This document shows positions 38,281 through 49,206 of a stretch of 64,000 nucleotides of DNA, piece by piece; positions within the stretch are counted from its first letter, which is position 1; the number at the start of each line of letters is the position of its first letter. The notes below the pieces were generated by a model. The model was not told where the DNA came from, made no database searches, and was given only the letters and a program-made list of their open reading frames with translations. The translations under genes were made by a program, and so were the position numbers. The stretch comes from Gallionellaceae bacterium (GTDB lineage: Bacteria; Pseudomonadota; Gammaproteobacteria; Burkholderiales; Gallionellaceae). The stretch is from NCBI GenBank assembly GCA_030834965.1, contig JAUQWW010000058.1:62001-126000 (forward strand), in the 5' to 3' direction.

Positions 38281-39254
38281 TGCAGCCTCACCCGTGGATC
38301 AACGATGGTGTATGAAATGTCAGTCAGTATCAGCCCGGCGATGTACAGCACCGAGCCGAGAAATACCATCGCGCGCACCACGCCGAAATCCTGCGCGTTG
38401 ATCGCATCGATGGTGTAACTGCCCAGCCCGGGAATACCGAAGAACGATTCGGTCAGCAGGCTGCCCATGAACAGCAGCGGAATGACCACCACCACGCCGG
38501 TAAGAATGGGGATCATCGCGTTCTTCAGCACATGGCGGAACAGCACGCGCAGTTCCGACAAACCCTTGGCGCGCGCGGTGCGCACATAGTCCTTGCCGAT
38601 TTCTTCCAGAAAGATGGTGCGGTACCAGCGGCTGCTCGCGCCGACACTGCCGATCACGCCGATGAGTATCGGCAGGACCACGAACTTGATGCTGTCCATT
38701 CCGCCCGCATAGCCGGAGATCGGCACCCAATGCCACAGTTTGCTCGCCACGAACTGTCCGCCGATGATGTAGAACAACCCGGACACCGACATCAGCAGCA
38801 CACACAGCGCCACGCCCGCGATATCGAGCGCGGTTGCACGGAACAGCGTCATCAGCAGCGCGAAGGTGATGTAGATGAACAGGCCGACAAAGAAAGTCGG
38901 CAGCGCGATGGCGAGGCTGGGCATCATGCGCGTCTGGATTTCGCGCGCGATGTTACGCCCGTCGTCGGAGTAGCCGAAATCGAACACAAACATGCTGGCC
39001 GACTTCTCGAAGAAAATGGTATCCGTCAGCTTGCTCGCGCCCTCTGCCCTGGCATCGAACAGCAGCGGCTTGTCGTAGCCGTGCTGCTGCTTCCACTTCG
39101 CAATCGCTTCCGGCGTGACACGCTTGATGCCTAACTGCATGCGCGCCATGTCGTCCGGCGTATTGACCACAAAGAACAGCGCAAAAGTGAGCAGGTTCAC
39201 CCCGATCAGGATCGGGATGGCGTACAGAATGCGGCGCAAGAGGTAAGCGATCAT
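38277..39254 (-). CDS. yejB: ABC importer permease (YejB-like)
   Basis: A 325-residue permease starting MIAYLLRRILYAIPILIGVN, a typical first helix of oligopeptide-type permeases, with a large periplasmic loop after it (residues about 35-110) and the permease core in the second half (EEIGKDYVRTARAKGLS as the cytoplasmic coupling loop). The ATG at 39254 is chosen because the longer frame upstream is a different-frame shadow of the YejA gene. Overlaps YejA and YejE by four bases. Confidence 0.9.
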   Translation of the reverse strand: MIAYLLRRILYAIPILIGVNLLTFALFFVVNTPDDMARMQLGIKRVTPEAIAKWKQQHGYDKPLLFDARAEGASKLTDTIFFEKSASMFVFDFGYSDDGRNIAREIQTRMMPSLAIALPTFFVGLFIYITFALLMTLFRATALDIAGVALCVLLMSVSGLFYIIGGQFVASKLWHWVPISGYAGGMDSIKFVVLPILIGVIGSVGASSRWYRTIFLEEIGKDYVRTARAKGLSELRVLFRHVLKNAMIPILTGVVVVIPLLFMGSLLTESFFGIPGLGSYTIDAINAQDFGVVRAMVFLGSVLYIAGLILTDISYTIVDPRVRLQ

Positions 39255-41389
39255 CGCGCCTCTTCCCGTTGCCGCAACGCCCGCCAAAACCACCAGATGA
39301 ACGCCGCCAGCGCAAAGCCGCCCAGCCACAGCGGCCACAGGACGGGCTGGTTCCACTGCTTGCGCAGTTCGTCGCGCTGCGCCGCGTCGATGCGCAGATA
39401 CTTGAGGTTGTTGTTCGCCATCTTGTTCGGCTTGCTGTTGTACAGCCAGCTGTGGCGCAACACGTAGTCCTTGGGATGATGCCCCCACAGCCACGGTGAA
39501 TCACGGCGCAGGATTTCAAGCATGTCGTCGATGATCTTCTGGCGCGCCGTGTTGTTCGGCATGTTCTTCATCTGCTCGAACAGGCGGTCGTATTCCGGGT
39601 TGCTGTAATTGGCGGCGTTCTCCCCGCCCTTCCCTACCTTAGCTTGTGCGCCATGCAGCAGAAACAGGAAATTTTCCGGGTCGGGATAATCCGCGTTCCA
39701 GCCGAAATAGAACAGCTGCGTGTCGCCCTTGCGTATCTTGTCCTGAAAGCGGTTGTAGTCGGTGCTGCGCACCACCAGTTGCAGATTGAGCTTGTCGAAT
39801 TGCTTGCGCAGCCAGTCCAAACGCGATTTGTTGCCCACACCTGTCGCCGTGGTATCGAGGTAGATCACCAGCGGCTGCCTGGTTTTTTCATCCAGGCCAT
39901 TGGGGTAGCCTGCTTCGGCCAGAAACCTTCTTGCTTCTTCGATAGTTTTGCGCTTCGGCGCGCCGTTCACCCAGTCATACACATAGCGGTTGATGCCCGC
40001 TTCGCCGTCGCGGTAGCCGAAGATGCCGGGCGGAATGGGCGACTGCGCCGCAATGCCGCGCCCGTTGGCGAAGATGGAAATGAATTCTTCGAAATCGATT
40101 GCAATCGCAATGGCGCGGCGCAATTTTCTCGCACGCTCCGAATCCCCGCCAACCACCGGGTCAAGCCAGTTGAAGCCCATGTACATGGTCGAGGTGGCAA
40201 CCGAGGTGGAGAGCGTGATGCCCTGCGCATTCATTTCGTCCGTGACGTTGGCCTCGCCGCCCACGTTCACCTGCACTGCCTGGTCGAAACTGTCGGAGCT
40301 GATGCCGGATGCATCGTAATAGCCCTGCAGAAATTTGTTCCAGTAGGGAATGGTTTCCTTATCCAGGCTGAACACCACTTGCTCAATCAGCGGCAGCGGC
40401 TTGCCTGCATCAACCAGCAGCCCAGCTTCACGGTCGCCAGCCTCACCTTCTGCTGGATAAAATTCGCCGGAGAAATTGGGATTTTTCGTCAGCACCATGC
40501 GCTGGTTGGGATTGTTTTCGGACAGGTAATACGGCCCGCTGCCCGCCGGCCACCAGTCCAGCGTAAGATTTTTCTCGCGCATGCCGTCCTGCGCATAGAA
40601 GCGGTCGGCCTCCACCGGCATCGGCGCAAAGAACGGCATAGCCAGCCAGTAGACAAACTGCGGATACTTGCCGTACACCTTGATGCGATAGGTATGCTCA
40701 TCCACCGCCTGCGCGCCTTCTAGCGGATAGTCATGCAAGTTCAGAAAGGCAGCCGGGTGCGCCTTCTGCGCTTTTTGCAGCATAGCGGCATAATCCTTGA
40801 GGCCGACGATGTACTCCGCCATCAGGCCGGCAATCGGGGAATGAATATCGGGATGCGCCAGCCGCTTGATCTGGTACACATAGTCCGCCGCGCTGACTTC
40901 GCGCGTGCCGCTATGCTTAAAATCGTTCAGCGCATAAATGTTGCGCAAGTCCTTTGCCGTGAGCGCCTGATACTCCGGCTTGCCCTGCGCATCCAACGCA
41001 AAAGCCGGGTGCGGCTGATACCTCAGATTTGGGCGTAAATGAATTTCATATACGCTGAACGCCACTTGGCCGGCGGGTGCATCATCCGGCAGCGGCCGGT
41101 TATCCTTGTCCAGATAATGCACAACCGGCATCGCACTGGTTGCCTGCGGCACCAGCGTATACGGACGTTTCAGGTAATGGTATTGCAGCGGCGGCTGGTA
41201 GATCTGCGCCAGGAATATGTACTCGTTCTCGCTGTATGCCTGCGCCGGATCAAGATGCTTGGGGCGTTCTGTGAAGGCGCTGTAATAAATCGGCCGCCCC
41301 TTATCCGCGGCCGGATAGGGATTGTTCCATAATCCGCCATCGCAGGCGGAAAGCAGCAGGAGCAGCGGTAAACAGAAGAGCCATTTCAT
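39251..41389 (-). CDS. yejA: Substrate-binding lipoprotein of the YejABEF-like importer
   Basis: A 712-residue extracytoplasmic binding protein (SBP family 5). The start at 41389 gives a lipoprotein signal MKWLFCLPLLLLLSAC with the lipobox Cys at residue 16. The body follows the dipeptide-binding type (SAFTERPKHLDPAQAYSENE at its start, NYSNPEYDRLFEQMKN near the end). The last 30 residues form a hydrophobic helix (WPLWLGGFALAAFIWWFW) and a basic end, so the protein seems tethered at both ends, which is unusual. It starts the operon; ygfZ is divergent, 78 bases away. Confidence 0.92.
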   Translation of the reverse strand: MKWLFCLPLLLLLSACDGGLWNNPYPAADKGRPIYYSAFTERPKHLDPAQAYSENEYIFLAQIYQPPLQYHYLKRPYTLVPQATSAMPVVHYLDKDNRPLPDDAPAGQVAFSVYEIHLRPNLRYQPHPAFALDAQGKPEYQALTAKDLRNIYALNDFKHSGTREVSAADYVYQIKRLAHPDIHSPIAGLMAEYIVGLKDYAAMLQKAQKAHPAAFLNLHDYPLEGAQAVDEHTYRIKVYGKYPQFVYWLAMPFFAPMPVEADRFYAQDGMREKNLTLDWWPAGSGPYYLSENNPNQRMVLTKNPNFSGEFYPAEGEAGDREAGLLVDAGKPLPLIEQVVFSLDKETIPYWNKFLQGYYDASGISSDSFDQAVQVNVGGEANVTDEMNAQGITLSTSVATSTMYMGFNWLDPVVGGDSERARKLRRAIAIAIDFEEFISIFANGRGIAAQSPIPPGIFGYRDGEAGINRYVYDWVNGAPKRKTIEEARRFLAEAGYPNGLDEKTRQPLVIYLDTTATGVGNKSRLDWLRKQFDKLNLQLVVRSTDYNRFQDKIRKGDTQLFYFGWNADYPDPENFLFLLHGAQAKVGKGGENAANYSNPEYDRLFEQMKNMPNNTARQKIIDDMLEILRRDSPWLWGHHPKDYVLRHSWLYNSKPNKMANNNLKYLRIDAAQRDELRKQWNQPVLWPLWLGGFALAAFIWWFWRALRQREEAR

Positions 41390-41466
41390 GGCGCGAGAGT
41401 TTATCCGAAATGCCGCAGTTCGCGGTAAGATTGCACCTGAACTTATACATATCAACGGACGGCAGG

Positions 41467-42498
41467 ATGAATTCAATCTGGCAGGATTTTTTGCGGCAAC
41501 AGTCGGCAGAAATACAGGATGGCGTGGTGCAGCATTTCGGGGATGCGCAAGGCGAACTTGCCGCTGCACAAAACGGCACAGTACTGTGTGACTTGAGCCG
41601 CTTCGGTACGCTCAAGGTCTGTGGCGAAGACGCCCAGGCTTTTCTGCAAAGCATGCTGAGCAGCGACGTGCGCGAAGCCAGCGCGAAGCATGCCCAGCTC
41701 AGCAGCCTGAACAGCCCCAAGGGACGGATGCTGGCAACCTTCCTGATCTGGCGCACAGGCGCGGATTATTTCCTGCAGCTGCCGCGCAGCCTGTGCGCGG
41801 CCATGCACAAGCGCCTGTCGATGTATGTGCTGCGCGCCAAGGTCAAGATTGAGGACGTGAGCGATCAGCAGATCAGCCTGGGGCTATCCGGCGCAAATGC
41901 ATCTGCCCTGATTCAGGCATGCGTGGGCGCCGTACCGGAGGAAGCGATGGCAGCAACGCAACACGACAACACCAGCGTCGTCCATCTCGGCCAGCAGCGC
42001 TTCCAGCTTAACACCACGCCGCAGCACGCACCTGCCCTGTGGCAATGTCTGAGCGGCAACGCCCGCCCTGCCGGAATTGCATGCTGGGACTGGCTCGGTA
42101 TCCGCGCCGGCATTCCGGTCATCACACCGTCCACGCAGGAACAGTTCGTGCCGCAAATGGCCAACCTGGAACTCATCGGCGGGGTCAGCTTCAAGAAGGG
42201 GTGTTACCCGGGGCAGGAGATCGTGGCGCGCATGCAGTATCTCGGCAAGCTCAAGCGCCGCATGTATCTGGCACACGTGGAAAGCGGCGCGGCTCCACAG
42301 GCGGGTGACGAGCTCTACAGCGCGGAAATGGAAGGCCAGCCCAGCGGCATGGTGGTCAATGCGGCAGCCGCACCGGGCGGCGGCTACGATCTGCTGGCGG
42401 TAGTGCAAATCAGCAGCCGGGAAACGCAAACCGTGCACATTCAATCATTGCAAGGCAAGGCACTCGACTTCATGCCGCTGCCTTACCCCATCTCATGA
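41467..42498 (+). CDS. ygfZ: Folate-binding Fe-S cluster assembly factor YgfZ
   Basis: A 343-residue GcvT-like protein that uses tetrahydrofolate to support iron-sulfur cluster enzymes and tRNA modification by MiaB. The signature KGCYPGQEIVARMQYLG with the functional Cys is present at about residues 239-255. The start is ATG at 41467; the upstream in-frame ATG at 41410 lies in the divergent promoter region. It ends in a four-base overlap with the CbiM-like permease gene, so the two are translationally coupled. Confidence 0.94.
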   Translation: MNSIWQDFLRQQSAEIQDGVVQHFGDAQGELAAAQNGTVLCDLSRFGTLKVCGEDAQAFLQSMLSSDVREASAKHAQLSSLNSPKGRMLATFLIWRTGADYFLQLPRSLCAAMHKRLSMYVLRAKVKIEDVSDQQISLGLSGANASALIQACVGAVPEEAMAATQHDNTSVVHLGQQRFQLNTTPQHAPALWQCLSGNARPAGIACWDWLGIRAGIPVITPSTQEQFVPQMANLELIGGVSFKKGCYPGQEIVARMQYLGKLKRRMYLAHVESGAAPQAGDELYSAEMEGQPSGMVVNAAAAPGGGYDLLAVVQISSRETQTVHIQSLQGKALDFMPLPYPIS

Positions 42499-43169
42499 AC
42501 CTGCCCGCACAGCTCTTCCCAGGCGAATTGCTGTGGCTGACGAACATCGTTTTCATGGTGCTGCTGGGCAGGGCCATCTGGTTTGCGCCGTGGCGCGGCC
42601 TGCTAAACAACGGCGCCAGGGTCAACGCGCTGGTTGGCCTGTCGTTCGGCATGTTCCTGTTCTGGCAATTCAGCGCCGGCACACGCCCCGGCATCAACCA
42701 CCATATGCTGGGTGCGACGCTGTTTGTGCTGATGTTCGGCTGGCGCATCGCGCTGTGCCTGCTCACCCTGATGTTGCTGGGCACCATGCTGCGCCTCCAC
42801 ATGGATCTGAACGCATTCGGTATCAACGGCCTGGTCATGGTCATTATTCCGGTGCTGTTCAGCGAACTGGTGCTGCGGCTAAGCCAGAGCTACCTGCCCA
42901 AGAACTTTTTTATTTTCGTGTTGGGCAACGGCTTCCTGTGCAGCGCACTGGCCATGAGCCTGACGATATCGACTGCGGTAGTTCTGCTTGTCATTTTCAG
43001 CACATACAAATGGGGATTTCTGCAATACAGCTACCTGGCCGCCGCGCCGATTATTGTCTACGCTGAAGCATTCGCCACCGGCGCGCTGATCACGGCCTTC
43101 ACCGTGTCCAAGCCTGAAGCAGTGTTCAACTTTGATGCAGATGCTTATTTTCCGGACAAGCCGCATTAG
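42495..43169 (+). CDS. CbiM-like energy-coupling factor permease
   Basis: A 224-residue membrane protein with about six helices, of the ECF-type/CbiM permease family (FPGELLWLTNIVFM start, RPGINHHMLGATLFVLMFGW, DLNAFGINGLVMVIIPVLF). Classic CbiM transports cobalt or nickel, and uses an N-terminal His; here the start is MNLPAQLF, so the metal-binding N-terminal His is not in the usual place. No CbiN, CbiQ or ATPase gene is nearby. Substrate unknown. Confidence 0.78.
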   Translation: MNLPAQLFPGELLWLTNIVFMVLLGRAIWFAPWRGLLNNGARVNALVGLSFGMFLFWQFSAGTRPGINHHMLGATLFVLMFGWRIALCLLTLMLLGTMLRLHMDLNAFGINGLVMVIIPVLFSELVLRLSQSYLPKNFFIFVLGNGFLCSALAMSLTISTAVVLLVIFSTYKWGFLQYSYLAAAPIIVYAEAFATGALITAFTVSKPEAVFNFDADAYFPDKPH

Positions 43170-43180
43170 CGGCCTGTGGA

Positions 43181-44724
<1,544 letters not shown>

Positions 44725-45822
44725 ATGAAAGCGTTATTTTCTTATTTTCTGTTTGCGCTGTGCACTTCGCAGGCCGCATTGGCGGCAGACGAAATCACGC
44801 TCACCTCCAAACAGATTCAAGCTCTGGGCATCGGCACTGCCGCGCTGCCTGCCAAACAATATGGCGAATTGAGCGGTATGCCTGCACAAGTGGTTGTCCC
44901 GAACAATCAAATGTTCATCATCAGCACGCCGCTGTCTGGAATGCTGGAACAGATTCTGGTGGGCATCGGAGATATGGTAAAGAAGGGACAGCCGCTGGCA
45001 CGCCTGCAAAGTCCTGCCCTGGTTGAAGCGCAGCGCGGACTGCTGCAAGCGTCTACTCAGGCGCAACTCGCCAAAGGCAACTTCGCTCGCGACGAACAGC
45101 TCTGGCGTGATGGAATTATTGCGGAAAGCCGCTATCGTGTCGCCCAAAGCCAATATATGGAAGCCAGCGCTGCACTGGCCGAGCGCAAGCAGATGCTGCG
45201 CTTGTCCGGCATGCCGGAGGGAGACATCGCAAAAATGCAGTCCAGCAGCACACTGAATAGCCTGCTCACCATCGTTTCGCCTACCGATGGCGCAGTGCTG
45301 GAAAAAACGGCCAGCCCGGGGCAGCGCCTGGATGCGGCAGTCCCGCTGTTTAAAATAGCCAGGCTGGAACCCCTCCACCTGGAGATTCAGGCGCCTCTTG
45401 CCAACACGCGCGGACTGAAAGTTGGCGCAATTGTGACCGTTCCGGAGTTTGGCGTGCAAGGCAAGCTGATCGCCATTGGGCGCAGCCTGAGCGGCGGCAA
45501 CCAGGCCGTCATATTGCGCGCATTAATCCAGCAAGGCGCAGAAAGCCTGCGCCCTGGCCAGTTCGTCGAGGTCAATATCACAACCGCACCCGGCTCCGGT
45601 GCGCAATGGAACGTGCCCAACGGCGCACTGGCGCACACTGCCAATAAAACGCTGGTATTTGTCCAGACCGCCAAAGGATTTCGCGCGGAAGCTGTCACCA
45701 TCATCCACGAGGGCGCACACAACAGCGTCATTAGCGGCAAATTCGAGGGGAATGAAAAAATTGCCGTGCATGGCGTTTCCGCACTGAAAGCCAGCCTGAT
45801 GGGTATAGGCGGGAGCGAGTAA
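44725..45822 (+). CDS. Periplasmic adaptor of a heavy-metal RND efflux pump
   Basis: A 365-residue membrane-fusion protein: signal peptide (FSYFLFALCTSQAALAA), beta-barrel and lipoyl halves (LSGMLEQILVGIGDMVKKGQ and VSPTDGAVLEKTASPGQRL), and an alpha-helical hairpin in between (residues about 105-165). The family is CusB/CzcB type. GGAG lies 7 bases before the ATG at 44725; the ATG at 44695 has none. One-base overlap (TAATG) with the pump gene. Confidence 0.9.
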   Translation: MKALFSYFLFALCTSQAALAADEITLTSKQIQALGIGTAALPAKQYGELSGMPAQVVVPNNQMFIISTPLSGMLEQILVGIGDMVKKGQPLARLQSPALVEAQRGLLQASTQAQLAKGNFARDEQLWRDGIIAESRYRVAQSQYMEASAALAERKQMLRLSGMPEGDIAKMQSSSTLNSLLTIVSPTDGAVLEKTASPGQRLDAAVPLFKIARLEPLHLEIQAPLANTRGLKVGAIVTVPEFGVQGKLIAIGRSLSGGNQAVILRALIQQGAESLRPGQFVEVNITTAPGSGAQWNVPNGALAHTANKTLVFVQTAKGFRAEAVTIIHEGAHNSVISGKFEGNEKIAVHGVSALKASLMGIGGSE

Positions 45823-48800
45823 TGCTGGACCGATTGGTTGGCTTCTCCCTGACCCAGCGCCTGCTGGTTGCCGCACTCACCATACTGCTCATCGGAACAG
45901 GCTGGGCATCTTTCCGCGACCTACCCATTGACGCGTTCCCGGACGTTTCTCCCACGCAAGTCAAGCTCATCATGAAAGCGCCGGGCATGACGCCCGAGGA
46001 AGTGGAGACACGCATCGTCGCCTTGATTGAGGTAGAGATGCTCGGCATCCCCAATCAGCGCATCCTGCGCTCCATTTCCAAATACGCCATCGCGGACATC
46101 ACCATTGATTTCAATGATGGCACCGACATTTACTGGGCGCGCCAGCAGGTCACCGAACGTTTCAACAATGTGCTGCGTGACCTGCCCCCCGGTGTTTCGG
46201 GCGGCCTCGCGCCCGTCACCACCCCGCTGGGTGAAATGTTCATGTTCACCGTGGAGGGCGAGGGTGTCTCGCTGGAACAGCGCCGCACCATACTCGACTG
46301 GACGATCCGCCCGGCGCTGCGCACTTTGCCCGGCGTAGCCGATGTAAATTCGCTCGGCGGCCTGGCGCGCAGCTTCGAGGTAGTGCCCAGCCACAACGCG
46401 ATGGCTGCACGCGGCCTGTCCATGGCCATGCTGCAGCAGGCCCTGGAAGCGAACAACCGCAATGATGGTGCAGGACGGCTGACCGATGGCGACGAATCAT
46501 TGCTGGTACGAGCCGAAGGCAGCATCAAGACTTTGCAGGACGTGCGCAACATTGTCATCGCCAGCCCCGGCGGCACCCCGATCCGTGTCGGAGATGTTGC
46601 GGACGTTCGTATCGGCAGCCTGACGCGTTATGGCGTGGTCACCCAGGACGGCAACGGTGAGGCAGTGGAAGGGCTGGTGCTGGGCCTGCGCGGCGCCAAC
46701 GCCCAGAAGGTCGTGGCAGGTGTTCGCGCGAAGCTGGCGGAGATCGCCCCCACGCTGCCAAAAGGCGTCACCACCAAGGTGTTCTATGACCGCGGCAGCC
46801 TGGTCAAGCGCGCAGTCGGCACGGTATCCAAGGCGCTGGTTGAAGCCATTGTGCTGGTGGTAATACTGCTGGTGTTGTTCCTCGGGAACGTGCGCGCCGC
46901 CCTCGTGGTGGCCTTGACGCTACCGCTTGCCATGCTATCCACTTTCATCCTGATGCGACAGTTTGGCATGTCCGCCAACCTGATGAGCCTGGGCGGGCTG
47001 GCGATTGCGCTGGGCATGCTGGTTGATGGCGCAGTCGTCGTCATTGAAAACATCATCCGCCATCTCGGCGAGAAACGGGCGCACATCCCGCATTTGCACG
47101 TCATTTATCGCGCAGAAAAGGAAGTCATTACACCCGTAGCAGCAGGTGTCGCCATTATCATCATCGTGTTCCTGCCGCTGATGACGCTGCAGGGGCTGGA
47201 AGGCAAGTTGTTCATCCCGGTTGCGCTCACCATTGTATTTGCCCTGGCGGCCTCTTTGCTGCTGGCGCTCACCGTCATCCCGATGCTGGCCTCGTTCCTG
47301 CTGAAGACCGCCAGCCATGAGGATCCCTGGCTGGTGCGCAAGGCGCTAGGTATCTATATGCCCATACTCGGCAAGGCGCTTGCCCATGAACGCAAGGTGA
47401 TGACCGTTTCCATCGCCATGCTGGCGGTGACCGTCGGCATCTACGCGCTCATCGGCAAAACCTTCATGCCGGAAATGGACGAAGGCGACATCATCATGCA
47501 GGTATCCAAGCTGCCCTCCATCAGCCTGGAAAAAACCGCCGAAATGGACGGGCGTATCCAGGCCGCCATTCTGAAGGGTGTACCCGAAGTGCAAGGCATC
47601 GTCTCGCGCGCAGGCGCCGATGAACTGGGTTTGGACCCGATGGGATTGAATGAGACCGACAACTTCCTGGTGCTCAAACCGCAGAAAGAATGGCGCAACA
47701 AGGACAAGAACGCGATCATCGACGGAATCCGCAAGGAAATGGCGAACTTCCCGGGCGTCGAATACAGTTTTACCCAGCCCATCGCCATGCGCGTTTCCGA
47801 AATGCTTACCGGTTCGCGCGGGGATGTCGCAATAAAGATTTTTGGCACGGACATCGCAAAGCTCAACGAACTTTCCGAAAAGATGGTGGGCATCATCAAG
47901 GGCATCAAGGGCAGCGAGGATGTCTACACGGTCAAGAACGACGGTGTGCAATATTACCGTGTGATCATCGACCGGCTTGCGGCGGGGCGCCTGGGTCTGG
48001 ATGTGGACGATATCAGCAACACCCTGCGCGCCCAGCTGGAAGGCCGCCAGCTCGGAACCGTCATTGAGGAAGGCCGGCGCACGCCGCTGCTGTTACGCGG
48101 CGAAGCGGATGAGCAGCAATCGCCTGCGCTGTTCGCCACCATTACCCTGCCGCTGGCTAATGGACAGAATGTGCCGCTCACGGCCATTGCCAAGCTGGAG
48201 CGCACCGATGGACCGGTAAAAATAAGCCGCGAAAACGGCGCACGCATGGTCGTTGTGCAGAGCAATGTGCGCGGGCGCGATCTGGTCGGTTTCGTGGATG
48301 AAGCCAGGGCCCTTGTCGCCAGTCAGATTCAATTGCCGCCTGGCTACAGCCTCACCTGGGGCGGTCAGTTCGAAAACCAGCAGCGCGCGGCAGCACGACT
48401 CGCCGTCGTGGTTCCGGTGGCGCTCGGCCTGATCTTCATGCTGCTGTTCGCCACCTTCAACTCGGCGCGTCAGGCCATACTGGTGTTGACCAATATTCCG
48501 TTTGCGTTGATTGGCGGCGTGTTTGCGTTGTGGATCAGCCGCGAATACATGTCGGTCCCCGCCTCCGTCGGCTTCATTGCGCTGCTCGGCATTGCGGTGC
48601 TCAACGGTGTAGTCATGGTTTCCTATTTCAACCAGCTGCACGCACAGGGCATGGACCTTGCGCGCGTCGTGACGGAAGGCGCCAGGCGCCGCCTTCGCCC
48701 GGTGTTGATGACCGCCAGCATCACCGCCTTCGGCCTGCTGCCGCTGCTGTTTGCCAGCGGCCCCGGCTCGGAAATCCAGAAGCCGTTGGCCATCGTGGTC

Positions 48801-48899
48801 ATCGGCGGCCTGATCAGCTCCACGCTGTTGACGCTGATCATGCTGCCTATCCTGTACCGTCGATTTGGTATCCCACGCAGGGAGAAAAAAGATGCATAA
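45822..48899 (+). CDS. Heavy-metal efflux RND permease (CzcA/CusA family)
   Basis: A 1025-residue inner-membrane proton-driven pump exporting metal cations from periplasm/cytoplasm, with RND helices and two large periplasmic loops. In TM4 the motif is ALGMLVDGAVVVIEN, lacking the DFG of CzcA (zinc, cobalt, cadmium) and the VDA of CusA (copper, silver), so the metal is not assignable from this motif. Length is typical (1020-1060). It overlaps the adaptor by 1 base and the DUF3240 gene by 8 bases. Confidence 0.93.
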   Translation: MLDRLVGFSLTQRLLVAALTILLIGTGWASFRDLPIDAFPDVSPTQVKLIMKAPGMTPEEVETRIVALIEVEMLGIPNQRILRSISKYAIADITIDFNDGTDIYWARQQVTERFNNVLRDLPPGVSGGLAPVTTPLGEMFMFTVEGEGVSLEQRRTILDWTIRPALRTLPGVADVNSLGGLARSFEVVPSHNAMAARGLSMAMLQQALEANNRNDGAGRLTDGDESLLVRAEGSIKTLQDVRNIVIASPGGTPIRVGDVADVRIGSLTRYGVVTQDGNGEAVEGLVLGLRGANAQKVVAGVRAKLAEIAPTLPKGVTTKVFYDRGSLVKRAVGTVSKALVEAIVLVVILLVLFLGNVRAALVVALTLPLAMLSTFILMRQFGMSANLMSLGGLAIALGMLVDGAVVVIENIIRHLGEKRAHIPHLHVIYRAEKEVITPVAAGVAIIIIVFLPLMTLQGLEGKLFIPVALTIVFALAASLLLALTVIPMLASFLLKTASHEDPWLVRKALGIYMPILGKALAHERKVMTVSIAMLAVTVGIYALIGKTFMPEMDEGDIIMQVSKLPSISLEKTAEMDGRIQAAILKGVPEVQGIVSRAGADELGLDPMGLNETDNFLVLKPQKEWRNKDKNAIIDGIRKEMANFPGVEYSFTQPIAMRVSEMLTGSRGDVAIKIFGTDIAKLNELSEKMVGIIKGIKGSEDVYTVKNDGVQYYRVIIDRLAAGRLGLDVDDISNTLRAQLEGRQLGTVIEEGRRTPLLLRGEADEQQSPALFATITLPLANGQNVPLTAIAKLERTDGPVKISRENGARMVVVQSNVRGRDLVGFVDEARALVASQIQLPPGYSLTWGGQFENQQRAAARLAVVVPVALGLIFMLLFATFNSARQAILVLTNIPFALIGGVFALWISREYMSVPASVGFIALLGIAVLNGVVMVSYFNQLHAQGMDLARVVTEGARRRLRPVLMTASITAFGLLPLLFASGPGSEIQKPLAIVVIGGLISSTLLTLIMLPILYRRFGIPRREKKDA

Positions 48900-49206
48900 G
48901 CCTCTCAATTGCTGTCTGACTTTGCTGTGCCATAAATCGATGGAAGAACGCTTGGTGGATTACCTCCTGGAACACCCGGAACTGGTGACGGGATTTACCA
49001 TCTCCCGCGTCGACGGAAACAGTCAATCAGAAGAACTGCACAGCATGGCAGAACAGGTACGCGGCCGTTCGCGGCGCATCGAGATCAGCGTTGTGATGAA
49101 TCTCGACGACGCCCAGGCACTGCTGGCACGCCTCAAGAATGATGAACCCAACCGTGAGGTTGCTTACTGGATCACGCCGGTGCTGGAATTCGGGAGGTTA
49201 GCTTGA
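48892..49206 (+). CDS. DUF3240 protein, small accessory of metal efflux operons
   Basis: A 104-residue, soluble protein without signal peptide: LNCCLTLLCHKSMEERLVDY start with three Cys residues, a central SQSEELHSMAEQVRGRSRR and WITPVLEFGRL near the end. DUF3240 is found in CzcCBA-like operons and resembles PII-like folds; its role is not established. AGGGAG is placed 8 bases before the ATG at 48892, which lies within the last codons of the pump gene. Confidence 0.8.
   Translation: MHKPLNCCLTLLCHKSMEERLVDYLLEHPELVTGFTISRVDGNSQSEELHSMAEQVRGRSRRIEISVVMNLDDAQALLARLKNDEPNREVAYWITPVLEFGRLA

Noticed and set aside
43161-43174. Hairpin CCGC-ATTA-GCGG after the CbiM-like gene
   Set aside because: Short stem without T run; not enough for a terminator call.
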